Part shown: one piece after another, positions 43,197-55,500 of the stretch
Layout of the letters: every line of letters starts with the position of its first letter
How positions within the stretch are numbered: position 1 is the stretch's first letter
Assembly (NCBI GenBank): GCA_016806645.1
Contig: JACSYO010002022.1
Span: 146,001-210,000, forward strand
Length of the DNA stretch: 64,000 nucleotides
Reading direction: 5' to 3'
From: Ophiodon elongatus
Lineage: Eukaryota > Chordata > Actinopteri > Perciformes > Hexagrammidae
Notes under the pieces: model-generated
Database searches by the model: none
Told to the model about the DNA's origin: nothing
Seen by the model: the letters and a program-made list of their open reading frames with translations, nothing else
Translations under genes and position numbers: made by a program

Positions 43197-45840
43197 TCAG
43201 GGCGCTTTGGGCAGAGCGGCCGCCATCGTCTTCACCGCGGCCGACGTCAGCTGAGGCAGCAGGCTGACCTTCAGCAGCCTGCTGCTCGAGTACTTGTTCC
43301 TCACGGCCTGCGGGACAACACGTTACGGTTATGTTTAAACACTAAAATATGAAGCATGAGCCACTGTGCTTCAACTCACCTGGAACTTGGTTTTCCCCTC
43401 GTTCACCATCACCACGTTGCGGGCGATGTGCTGCGTGATGGGCTCCAGGTGGGCGGAGTCATACGTGGCGTAGTGCTGCTGCGTGGGAGACTGAGGAGAC
43501 GAGGTTTAAATAAAGAGACCCGCTGAACTACGAGGGGTTAAGTCTTTAAGGGACTCGGGCCGACTCACCCAGGGGAGGCCCTCCAGCAGCAGCTGGGAGA
43601 GGGCCAGCGAGGCGGCGGCGATCTCGGAGGGCCGGTAGTGAACCATGTCGTAGTCCAGCAGCGTCAGCTCCATCAGGTACTTGGCCAGCGTGTGTCTCTC
43701 TACGTCAGACTGAGACAACATCAGCACACTGAACCGGGTCTCACTGGGGACCGGGTCTCACTGAGGACCAGGTCTCAGGGTATCACTGAGGACCAGGTCT
43801 CAGGGTATCACTGAGGACCAGGTCTCACTGAGGACCGGGTCTCAGGGTCACACATCCGTCTGGTTAAACCCAAAACATTTCTAGTTTGACCTCTCGGCCG
43901 TAAACATGAAATAAGGAAGTTATTTTGGCCAAAATACAGATTTCTGCCTCAGAACTCTGCTCTTTCTTCTGTAGTCAAACTGCTGAGTAATCAAAGACTT
44001 AAATATGATTCTGACCATTGAGAGTAGATCAACGCTCAGCGTTCCTTCAGGCTGCTGGCCTGTTAAAGATGTAAATTGCATTCAACTTGTGACCGTGGTT
44101 CGAGGAGCGACGTGCGAACACTGCAACTGGCGCCATGGAAACCGTAGCGGTGCGCATTAAATATGGACGTGGTGAAGCCGAGTCAGCCCTCTACTCACAC
44201 TCGCCACCTTGGAGGCCCGTCTGAGGAAGTGCAGCGGAAGAGGACGTCCAAGTTCAAAGTTGAGAGTCCTCAAAACCAGCTGCTCCATCTCCAGGATCTG
44301 GGCCTTGGAGAAGGCGTTGTCCGTGATGTAGGCGAAGTCTCCGACCTCCGGCGCGTACATCTCCTCGTACTTGCAGGCCACCAGCATGGCGGTCACGCCC
44401 ACCAGCTGCAGCTTCCTGCGGGAGACGGGCTGCACCTGGGGGCAGACGCTCCGGTTACACAGCTCAGGGCACCAGAGGGGGGGTGGGGGTGGGGGGGGGT
44501 GCTCACCTGGAGGAACCGGTCCAGGAGGGCGACCGTGAGGTACAGAGTCTCCTGCAGCAGCTGGAACCTGGAGTGGACCTGGACCAGCCAGTCCACCAGG
44601 AGGGCCCGCATGCGGCCGGAGATCTCATAACCCTGCATGTAGTCGGCTCGCACGGCCTGCTGCACCTGTGGAGACGCAGCGCGGTGAGACACGGGGGGGG
44701 AGGAGGGGGGAGGGGAGGAGGGCTGACGGGGGCAAACATGAAGGTCACCTCAAGGTCGTGCAGGTAGTTGTAGATGTCTTTGACGTATTCCGAGCAGAGC
44801 TGCGGGAGGTCGGAGTCCAGCTCGTCCACGTCCTGCACGGTGAGCAGCGCCTCGGAGAACGCCTGGCACAGCGCCGCCTCCTCCATCATGGACACGTCGG
44901 CCGACTCCACCGGGGGCAGAGGCACTGAGGGGGCCGGGACTCGGGCCACCGGCTGCACCGCCTGGGCCACCGGCTGCACCGCCTGGGCCACCGGCTGCAC
45001 CGTCTGGGCCACCGGCTTGTCCTTCTGGGCCGGTTTACCCGATGCTTTGGCCGGTCCAGTCCTCTGAGGGAACACAGCTAGTTAAAAACTTAACAGAATA
45101 GAGTTTAGATTATTTTAGAGGGGTGAGTTTTATTCTTAGAGGCTGGTTCTGAAGGTTAGAAGCATCTCTTTATAAAAAGATGTCATGTTGGGAGTTACTT
45201 ACACCAACATAAAGACAAAAGGAAGGTGGGGTTGTTTCTAGCAACTTCTGGGTTGTAACCAGTGGTTGAGCACTTATTGTAAGCTGCTTTAGATAAAAGT
45301 GTCAGCTAAATTAATGCAGCTGCATCTTTTCCTCAGGTTCACATGAAGTTACTTGAAAACATTACACAGAAGTTTCCCAAAAAACTGACTCTCCTGGAAA
45401 GCCTTCCACGTGACTTCTGACCTTGAGGACACGGGTGTCCACATACTTTAGGCCGCTTGGTGCAGCACGTGCTCAGGTGCGTTTCTTCGGGTTATTACGC
45501 AAGGCACAGAAACGAGCCTGCATACAGGTAAGTAGGTCACGTGTGGAGACACGGCGCTCGTCCTCGTGAGGAAGTCACCTTCGCGTTGGCTGCGGCTGCA
45601 GTGAAGTTGGTGATCTCTCCGAGAGCCGCTCTCCTCACGCCCGCCGTGTTCTTCACCATCTTCACGGGGTTGTCTGCGGCCGGGAGCTGCTTCAGAAACA
45701 CAACTAACCGTCAGACGCGCCGCGGGGCCGTTAAACAGCATTAAAGCGCAGGACGACACAAGCGCACACCGGCAGACGTCGATACAACAGCGAGATGACG
45801 TCAGTTCACTCACCACGGGACGAACGTCGAAAGAAGACAT
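43197..45840 (-). CDS. G2/mitotic-specific cyclin B2, complete in 8 exons
   Basis: Regulatory subunit of CDK1 for entry into mitosis. Exons in transcript order: 45840-45814, 45686-45579, 45063-44749, 44665-44507, 44435-44199, 43709-43569, 43490-43380, 43307-43197. All borders are AG/GT and all introns are phase 0, giving 402 aa (human 398). The destruction box RAALGEITN sits at residues 28-36. The segment LCQAFSEALL and PQLCSEYVKDIYNYL, the cyclin signature MRALLVDWLVQVH (from about residue 169), CKYEEMYAPEV, LGRPLPLHFLRRASK and HTLAKYLMELTLLDYDMVHY are B2-specific rather than B1. Residues about 55-80 carry a short degenerate repeat VAQAVQP not known to me in mammals. The introns are short; one at 43710-44198 holds a minisatellite of ACTGAGGACCAGGTCTCAGG. 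Confidence 0.96.
45260..45335 (+). mobile_element. Fish dispersed-repeat tail in a ccnb2 intron
   Basis: Phrase TTATTGTAAGCTGCTTTAGA followed by TAAAAGTGTCAGCTAAAT. It is a well-known 3' segment of short teleost repeats, where it usually reads GTAAGTCGCTTTGGATAAAAG. Small and non-coding. Confidence 0.5.
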
Positions 45841-45969
45841 GTTAGGCCGGAGAGAGGACGAAGCGAGGACGAAGCGAGGAGTTGTTTACTTGTTCACTTG
45901 TTTTTCTTTCAGCAGCGAGCAGCACGAGCTTCGTGGACAACGAGATCTGCAGGTAAACAACACAGGAAC

Positions 45970-46072
45970 GAGCCGCGTTCAAATAGCGCTCCGACGAATC
46001 TGATTGGCCGCTGCCTCGAGGAGGTCGCTCCTGATTGGCTGCTGCTTGGAGGAGGGCCGCTCCTGATTGGCT
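45970..46072 (-). promoter_or_regulatory. ccnb2 G2/M promoter: CDE/CHR and three CCAAT boxes
   Basis: On the minus strand, reading towards the gene, CCAAT boxes lie at 46070-46066, 46038-46034 and 46007-46003 (ATTGG on plus), spaced 32 and 31 bp. Closer to the gene is AGCGCTATTTGAACG, in which TTTGAA (45983-45978) is a cell-cycle homology region and GCGC just upstream fits a CDE at the usual short distance. In mammals cyclin B2 is driven by NF-Y on evenly spaced CCAAT boxes and repressed through the CHR by DREAM. No TATA box is evident, as expected. Confidence 0.8.
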
Positions 46073-46109
46073 GACAGCCAAGCGAAGTCAAAGGTGAAGT
46101 TCTGGTGAT

Positions 46110-48540
46110 ATTTAAATGTAAGAAGTGATAGTTTTTAAAGATACCGTTGCCCAGTGGTTGAATAAGTACAACTCTGATTTTTTTTTATTAATTATAAAAT
46201 AAAAAAAAATTGAAAGAATTAATTCAAAATGTCACTCTAGTAAAAATACATAAGTATCAAGAGCACAATGTACTTAATTCACCAAAAGTACTAATTAGAC
46301 CCGTTTCAGATTAATTTATATTATATTACTGAATTACTGATTATTGTTGATTCAGAATGACTTTGGCACCTTTTCCCCGTATTTGAATCCACATTTCTAA
46401 GTGTTTAAGAAGCTTTTAAGTCAAGTGTGGTGAATGTATCCTTTATTTTATTGTTTTGTTCTTCCTGTTTCTATTTCATTTTATTCATATTATTTTTCCC
46501 TTTTGTATGTTTGTTTTTACTTATTTTTTTACTTTATTATTGTCTGACAAACCTAACTTTTGTATCTATGTATAATGTTAATATATCTAAAATAAATAAA
46601 AATTTAAGTGACAAAAAAAAAGAACTAAGTACAGTTACTAAAATACTGTTGTGTGGTACTTGTACTTTAATTTCCATTTTATGCTATATTTAATACTTTT
46701 ACTCCACTATATTTAGGAAGCTACTTGTTGCTCCACTATATTAATTTGACATTAGTTACTTTGCAGATTTGCAGACAAAAATAAATCAACTAATAACTTA
46801 TGATGTACTATTATACATTAAGCTACCCAGCAGTATGTAAAGTAAATTAAAATATGATATATAACATATTATTATATAAATAATGTACCACCTGCAATAT
46901 TAAAGTGATGAACACACTGATGCATATTTATAATCCAATAATACAAATTAATTTGAAATGAGCCATTCTGTACAATGTGTACGTGTAGTTACAACCTGCA
47001 AGATCAGGGGGAGGGAAAAAAACCCACATCTGGATGACAGGTAGAATAACATGTGTGTTTAACCCCCTGAGTTTGAGCTGAAAGGTCATGTGTGCGTTAA
47101 ATGTTCCACTTCCTTCACCTACGAGTCTCTTACCTGTGTCGGCTGTTCAGTGTGCAGATAGTTTATTCATCAGCTTCGTTTGGTGAAAACAACGCCGATG
47201 AGAGTGAATCAAAACATTAAAGTTTAAAGCGACATCATGAAACAGTTTTTCCCGTTACAGTTCATCTGATCCGTTGCTAATACAAAATAAATATTGATAT
47301 GAGCAGCTTTAAGAAGTCTGATGTGTTCAAATCCAACCATGTCACACACACACGCTTACTTAAGACAACTTATTGAGAAACTTTCAATAAAACATGTTTA
47401 AAGCATCATTTGCAAACCGTATCAGTAGAATGTGTGTTCATGTCTGATTTAACTGTTTCTGAGCAGACCTGGTTCTTTGAAAGTCAAACGATGAGTTTTC
47501 TCCGAACTAAAAGCGATCGGTGAAGCTCAACTTCTCCTGGAAAACAGAATTTTAAGGATGTGTCTGGTGGTTTTTCAAAGTTTTCTTTTTGTCAACAAAT
47601 CTCACGAGAAGACCCCAAAGCCAACAGCGAAGGTATCTACTCACACATATCGTGTATCAAAGTCACAGAGCTCTTCTGTGGTTAAAAACTATTAAAAAAC
47701 ATAATGTCCGACATGCTCCTTCATCACCATCAACACACTGTGGAGTATTTAGACTGGATCCTAAAACACACCGTCCTGCTAACACAACTCACTGGAAAAT
47801 TTGATTAAAACCAGCTGATTTAGGAAATAACTGATATTAAAAACATGTATTTATATATATACAATTATATATATATATATATATATATATACATGTTTTT
47901 ATTTATATAATTATATATATAAAGATCTATACATAATTATATCTATACATAACATAATACATATGTATTAATATAATTATATATATAAATATGTATATAT
48001 AATTATATCTATATATAAAATGATACATATATTAATATATATAATTATAGCTATAAATATATAATTATATACATATATAATTATATAGCTATAAATATGC
48101 ATACATAATTATATATCTATATATACAATTATACATATATTAATATATAAAATTATATAAATAGATAATTGTAAATATAAATAATTATATATATTTATAT
48201 AATAATTATATCTATAAATATGTATATATAATTATATATAAAATGATACATATATTTATATAATTATATCTATAAATATACAATATACATATATAATTAT
48301 ATATCTATAAATATGTATATATAATTATATATCGATATATAAAATGATACATATATTAATATATAATTATATCTATAAATAGATGTATTTATATATAATT
48401 ATATATCTATAAATATGTATATATAATTATATATCAATATATAAAATTATACATATTTTAATATATATATAATTAAATCTATAAATATATAAAACAATGA
48501 ATATAAATATATATATATATAATTTTAAAGGTTTACATCT
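46110..48540. other. Intergenic sequence upstream of ccnb2
   Basis: 46150-46970 contains copies of the percomorph stepwise repeat (GGTACTTGTACTTTAATTTC, TTTTACTCCACTATATTTAG). 47850-48525 is an AT-rich block of ATAATTATAT phrases. No gene was found. Confidence 0.6.
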
Positions 48541-50176
48541 TCAGTTGGAACCAATGGGCTTGGAGCTGAGAGCCACAAACAGGAAGTCTGAACGTATTGT
48601 TGAGACACATTGTTGGTTTTGCCCTTTTCGTCAGATTTGTTGACAATAATATAAAATATAGATTGTAACTAATATCTGCAACAGAAAACATTTCAAGAAA
48701 CAAAACTTTTCCGTCATCATCCAGTCGACCTCAGAACAGGCTCGGGGGAAACAAGAGTCACAAAGAAACTTTATATAGTTTTCAAGTATTCAAAACTGTT
48801 AAATAAGTACAAGATGTGTTCACAAGATTTACATATCGGACAATATATGCACTGTCCATTTTTAATTCTCTTTACGTTTCCCACTACCAACGCAACACGC
48901 TAAAATGTCCGCAAACTATTCACATTTGTTTTTCCTTTTTTTTTTTTTTTTTCTCTCTCTCTCTCTCTCTCTCCGTCTTCTTTTTAACTTTTTGGATCAA
49001 TTGTAAATGTTGACAGCTGTGGATCGGACACGGAGCACACAGACACCTGGGACAGTTTACAGTGTAGGATGAAGACGTCCGACTGAGCCAGGGCCACAAC
49101 GTGATGAGCTGCTGGTGATATGAACAGTACGCATTGACACGGGGGGGAGTGGGTTAACATTCAATCTCAGTTGATCCCTTGATCTATTGGACAGTTCATT
49201 TATAATCCACACAACAAACATAAAATAATATACAGAAGGACTGACGGCGGACTTGTGTTGAAGTGTTTCAATATTTCAAGGGGAGCAGATGGCTTAGCAT
49301 TGTCACTCTTCGTTGATTAGTTACAAATTTGGTCTAAATGTGTCAAAAAGCTCTTTGTTAAGGCACCTAATGCTGTTGGATAGACAGTTTTCTACATTGC
49401 AAACAGAAAAAATAAAATTAAATAAAAAAATAAAAACCACCTGTAAATAAAAAAAAAATAAAACAGGATTTAAATATGCTACAAACAACTGATAAAAGAC
49501 GTATTTCTACAGAATTTTGGGGCCGGTTGAGGTTAATGCTGCCACCATCTACCAGTGAAGAGTCACACAGGACAGAAACTCAAAAACAAGAGGGTGAGGA
49601 AAAATAAAAGTAGCACCATAGAGGAAAATAATACATGATTCTACGCTAGTTAAGAACATTTCACATGTGATTTCTTCTCCTCCCCAAACCTTAGTGTCCA
49701 CTGGACATCTCAACTTCCCAAAAGCCTGATTAGGTAAATAATAAGAACAAGTGAGACGGGACTTTAAGAGGAAATAGATGTTCAGTTGAGGGACGTGAGT
49801 CGGTCTTTCTGTACATTACTTTCCTTGATTACAGGTTCTTAAAAAAAAAAAAAAAAAAAAAAAAGCAAATAGGTAGCCTTCATGTTTGGGATTTGGTTTG
49901 ATTCACCTAACGCGTGCCATGTTACCATTAAACAGTAATACATCGTGTGTGCTTTTATTTCTAGGAACTCTGCAGCTTAATTAACGTAATTTATTTACAG
50001 CGCTCTGAGGGGGCGGGGGAAACTAAAAATAAACAAAAAAATTAAATAAACAAAAACGTTGTGCAACTCCATTAAATCCATCGCGCTGTAGTTCCACTCG
50101 CGTCCTGTTGGGGCACAAACGTTTCCGTGGTGTCAGTGCTCAGCAGCACGTTAACTTTCGGTGCATGATAAACACA

Positions 50177-50228
<52 letters not shown>

Positions 50229-50239
50229 AGACACAGACA

Positions 50240-50279
<40 letters not shown>

Positions 50280-51055
50280 AAAAAAAACTGTCTGCCTCAG
50301 CAGCTCTTTCTATGATGAACAATATGATTTGCTTCGAGGGTTAAACATCGCATGATTGGACTCAACAGGGTGATTGACTTACACAGTAAATAATGTTGAT
50401 AATTAATGAATTACTGAAATTCAAAGTGGTTCTTTAGCAGGAGAACTACTGGGGTAATGGCAACATGGCACCGGGATCCAAATGAACTGAACCGACTGAT
50501 CTTGTAATGCCTCTGGACGCTCAGCAGGGGGCGCCGCGCAAAGAGAACGAAATAAAGTTACAAACTAAGAGACAGAAATCAAAAAAGTTCAATAAAAACC
50601 TGCCTATGAGACAGAGGGGATAGTCACCATACTGTACACTTTCTACAATATCCATGTCCATTATGAATATAACAAGTGCATTCAATTAAAGGAAAAGTTG
50701 AACTTAAAACAAATACTCAGTTTTTTCCACTTAGGGTCAGATTATTCAGAAACTATAAAGAGGACCACTCGACAGATTACTGCGGGCTGAATTTAGAATA
50801 GTGTGCGGATTAAATGGGTAAGTTAGCTTTTAATTAAATAAAGTTATTTGTTTTTCATAAAAACTCAATGATGAACATAAGTGAACAACAGAGATTTGTT
50901 TTAGGTCAACAGCACCTTCATTCAGAATTTTTCAGCATTTTTTTTGTTTTTAAATTACTGTACTTCTTTTACATCAACACAACAGTTGATTAGCGAGTCA
51001 TCTTTATTTACAGGGGGGGGTTTGTGGGAGGGGGGGGAGTGATGAGCTCCACAGC
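48541..51055 (-). other. Region downstream of kmt5b, probably largely its 3' UTR
   Basis: Follows the kmt5b TAA stop. Minus-strand AATAAA candidates lie at 51008-51003, 49995-49990 and 49959-49954, so more than one UTR length is possible. It contains a poly-A run (49841-49864), (CA)n (50177-50272) and a (CT)n stretch (48953-48972). No other gene was seen. The UTR extent cannot be fixed from sequence alone. Confidence 0.45.
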
Positions 51056-52578
51056 TTATGCATTGAGCCTCAGAGACTGATCCTCTCTCCTCCTGGAGGA
51101 GATATCGATGTCTATGGAGTCTTTACCCACGATGAGTCGGAGGCGCTTCGCTGGAGGAAGTGGAATGAAATCGTCATCGAACTCATTGTCGAAGTAGTCG
51201 TCCTCGTCCTCGTCCTCGTCGTCCTCGTCCTCCTCTTCGTCCGAGGAGGAGGAGGACGAAGAGGACGAGGACGACGAGGAAGAGGACGAGGGCTCGGCCA
51301 GGACCTTTTGGGTCCGATGTCCACCGTTCCTGGCCTCCAGACTCTGGCCCGTGTCCCCGTTGTAGGACACCTGGTCCGCCTTGGACTGGGGTATCCTGCG
51401 CGCGTCGTCCTCCCTCTTCAGCTGGATCTTCAGCTTGGTGGAGTTACCGTGCACCGCGGGGGCGAAGCCGTTGTTCAGCTTGGCGATGTACGAGCCGCTC
51501 TTGTCCTTGTCGTGGTCCTTGCTGAACTTGATGCTGATCTTGCTGGAAGAGGCCGAGTTGCCCGCGGAGGCAGAGAGGTTGGAGGAGCCCACGGGGTCGT
51601 TGGCGTCGTTGGTCTTGCTACTGCTGCTGTCCCTCCGCCGGCGGAGCGTCAGCTTGGGGATGCCCGTGTTGTTCTCCAGGATCAGCTGGGCGTCGTATCG
51701 CGTGATCTGACGCTTCTTCTTCCCCTTGTCCTGCGACCGGCAGCCGCTCTTCCCCTTGTCCCTGCGGAGGGACTTGCTGCCGTTGGAAACCCCGTTGTAG
51801 TCCCGGTGCCGGTCGGCGAAGCTCAGCAGCACGTTCCCGCAGTCGGAGAAGTTGGGGGCGTGGCCAGCAGCCACCGGCGTGAACGGCTCGCCGTACGAGT
51901 CCTCGCATTTAATCGTCCGCTCGGTCCGGAGCCGCGTCGGCCGTTTCCGCCTGGAGCACGAGGCTCGCCTGGAGCAGCCGCCGTCCAACGCCGGCTGCTC
52001 CAGGCCGACGCCGTGGCCGAGGTACTCCTCCAGGTCGGCCGGCTCCGTCTTAATGACCACTCCACCAGGGACTGGGCTCAAGCCGTCCATGGCGCTGGGC
52101 TCCAGCTTAACGCCAGCTGACGTTTCCTGGGCCTTAACGAGGGTCCGCGTGGACCTGCGAGTCCTGTACGTGGAGCACTGGCCCTCGCTGCCCTGCCCGT
52201 GCGCTAGATTCCCGTTTTCCTTGGCAGCGTGACGGGTGAGGCAGCCCCGCTGGCCCAACGTCTGCTGCATCAGCTCCTGTCCGTCCTTCTCCTTCTTCAC
52301 GGTGACACCTTTACACAGCGACACCTTTGAGTCCCTGAGACCCAGCTGGCAGGTCTCTCCTTTGGCCAAGGCCTTGGGCTCCGCCCCCCTCCTGCGACTC
52401 CGCAACTGGACTTTACTTAGTGAAGGCTTGGATTGGGATTTTAGTCTCTTTGGTACCCTGTTATTGTTTACACGACCTTGTTTTGAACATGAGGTAGTAA
52501 GGGCTCTCGACAAAGTCTGTCTGGATTGAGTCCTGTTTTTATACTTCAGGCCAGAAGATGATGTTCTTTTTCTGGCAG
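51056..52578 (-). CDS. kmt5b last coding exon, disordered C-terminal half
   Basis: 1523 nt encoding 507 residues after one split codon. It contains SCLTRHAAKE-like, RITRYDAQLILENNTGIPKL and SKISIKFSKDHDKD blocks shared with mammalian KMT5B, and many lysine/arginine clusters. At 51200-51290 (CTC/CTCGTC repeats on plus) it encodes a run of 15 or more Ser followed by about 25 Asp/Glu. The final 38 residues are nearly identical to mammals as I remember them. Several long antisense frames here (for example 51308-52120 plus) are shadows caused by the high GC content. Confidence 0.95.
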
Positions 52579-55500
52579 CTGGTGGGAAAAGATAAAAGTG
52601 TTGCACATTACGCACTGATAACATTTTCAGGAACCCGCCTACATCAAGATGACCCATGAAGCATGCCGATGTCTAGCTAATAAACCGTATACTTCCCCCC
52701 CTGTATTAACGAATGTATTACGTATCGATAACATTTTCAGGAACCCACCTACACATGTTGCCTGGTGACGTTTACTAAATCAAATAGGACGCCTCAACAT
52801 TAGTAACACAAGTAAACAGAGAGAGAACCGATTGGGAGAATCATCTGCAGCGACACAGCGTGTGATATTCAGCGAGCTCTTACATTGATGTGTTTTTGGC
52901 ATTTCCTGAGAGTCGACGTCGGTGTGTGAGCCGACAGAGTGACTGTCTGAGCTCCGGTTCCCCTCCCCCAGCTTCTTCAGCCTGTTGAGCCGCTTGTCCG
53001 TCTCCCGTAACCCGTACTTGCTGTTGATCACCGGCACCTCCACTGGCAGCCCAGCTTTGGATTTGAAAGCACCGGTGCCCCGTCTGCACAACAACAACAA
53101 CAACACAATGAGTGAAAGAGAAAACATCCCCGAAAATTTTAAATAAAAAAAAAATTGCAATAATGTAGCTTTATCTGTGATTATTAATGTATAAAAGTTC
53201 ATATTTTCATGTGTTGGCTCAACATACTTATACATTTTTTCATTACTGGGACATATATAAAGTCATAGTGTACATATATTTGATGGTACACATACCGTTC
53301 ACATGTATAGCATTCACAAAATTCATTGTTTTCCCCAAAAAACCCGTCTCCGTAATAACATGAGATTTCCTCTCCTGGTTCAATGTCCCTCAGAACCTTC
53401 ACACAGGCCGTGTCCCGTCCTGTCGATACAAACTGGACACAACACAAACAACATGGCGTTAGTTTACAGCACCGCCTCCACACTGATGTCCGATGATTGT
53501 TTTACGGTTTTCTTCAAGGGATGGTACGGCGGGGTTGTGCGAGGTACTTATTCATAGAGCAGGCGGACCGTAGAGTTTAGAGAACCAGCGTGAGATCAAA
53601 GTTTTAGACTCCTAAAAGAATCAATATCAGTTTAAGTTTACGATATATTTAGAATATTACAATTCACCTTGCTGTCAGAGTCCTTTCCAATGAGGAACTC
53701 AAGTCGTTATTTCTGCTCTCTTCAAAGCCACCAGGCTCCATTGACAAAAACAGTGATTTAACCTCGCTGAACACGAGAGGTTCAGGTCGACCTCGGCCTT
53801 GATTGGTTAGTTAGTTTGTGTAACTTTGGTGAATCCAAACCAACCCTTTAAAATCACCAAAGTCACAAAATAACAAACAAACAAACTCACCAGCGGTAGT
53901 CGACCCAAACATGTGTTCTGGAGAATAAAAGTCTGTTTATGAATGGAGTCTTCGGCTTTGAAGAGATCACAGAAACCTGCTGCAGTTCCGCGGCGTTAAG
54001 GGATCTCTGACAATAAGGTAAAGCCGTGAAAAAGTTATAAATATAGCGTACATTTAAACCGATATTGATTTATTTATTTCTGGCTAAAACACGTTTCCAC
54101 AGCAGTGCATGCTGGTACTCGTGTCTGTTCTCCAAACTTCCGGCTGCCACCCACCGACTGAGGAGAAGTACCTCACAGAACCACACTGCAACGCGTCCCG
54201 TTAAGAGAGCAGCTCAAAGAACCTACCTTGCAGTTTGGTCGACAATCTGAAAAAGAACAAACAATAAAATTAGTATTCTTATGAAGAATGTTGGACTAGT
54301 GGAGATTTATATTTCTCACAAGAAAACAATTCCCCTGATTCAGGCAATTAATTGAATGCATCATCATCATCATCATCATGGCATGGAGCACCAGCTACAC
54401 TCGTCTCCTGCTCCTCAAAGTTTCATCTGTTGCTGCACAAAGTCAGTCCTCCAGATGTTGAACACGTCTGGTATTTTTGCACATTTAGCTGCGTCCCGTC
54501 TGGAGATTACTTTTTTCCGCCCTCCCCGTGATACATTTTGACACCCTTATCCATCCAGTGAAAACGCCCGGTACACGGGACTACGAGTCCAGCTCTGATC
54601 ACGTGGAGACTATGACGACTAATACCGTGATTGATGAACGCAGCCGGTCCCAGCCAGAGCTGCGCACAGTTCTTGCGGGTGGAGTACATGACGCTGAAGT
54701 CGTTCTCGCCGTGCCGGAGCAGCATGTTCTCCTCGCTCTCCGAAAGCTCAGCGATGCATCCCACCAGGTACTCGATCTTGTCATTTCTTTTCCTGGAAAA
54801 CAACACAAAGCAGAAAGGTTTTGTTACACAAACAGCGGGTTATATTACCTCGTGTCAAAGAGTCATACAGCTGTCGTGTTCCAAGTACTTCGTATTTGTG
54901 GCGACCCGTCGTGTCCCGGTGCACGCAGCTGCATGCAGATTACTTGTATGTAGCCTGATGCATGTTATGTGGAAGCCAAGCGCACAAAGCAAAGTCACGC
55001 CCAGAAACTTTAAGCCGTACACCATAAGCACCATAAGCACCATAAACACCATAAACACCATAAACACTGACGTTAGTGCAACACGCCGACTCGCCTGAGT
55101 CAGTCGCTCTATGGCGAGCGCAAAGTAAACGTAGGAGCTGAACGACCCGCTTGAGGGTCAGTTACAACAGCAACAGAGCGACTATAAGACCACCACTGTA
55201 GGAGGAAAACACCAATCTGGGGAAAAGTAAACTTTATTTTGTATTTTCAGTTTCACAGCTAATAGATGCTTTTCAGTTTTATAGCCTGTTGTGACCCGTT
55301 GTCTTTTGGGAAAGTGTTTGTTCAATCGTTATATACACACACGAGTAAATAATGCTTATTTACTTATGAAAATAGTTCAAAGTTCTACATCAGTCCCCAG
55401 TAGGAGCATTTTAACACTTGAACTACGGTCTGTTGAAAATAAATAAAAAGAAACATTCTTTTCCGTCGCACCGAACTTGCAGCGGACCGTGACTACGTGC

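Noticed and set aside
44163..44928. Plus-strand frames of 86-155 aa opposite ccnb2
   Set aside because: They are antisense shadows of cyclin B2 exons with no family similarity.
51308..52120. 270-aa plus-strand open frame opposite kmt5b
   Set aside because: It is antisense to the conserved kmt5b last exon, GC-rich, and has no recognisable domain.
54853..55098. Met-Val-Phe / Ile-Ser-Thr-Ile repeat frames
   Set aside because: Translation of a short ACCATAAGC/ACCATAAAC repeat at 55020-55068 in a kmt5b intron.
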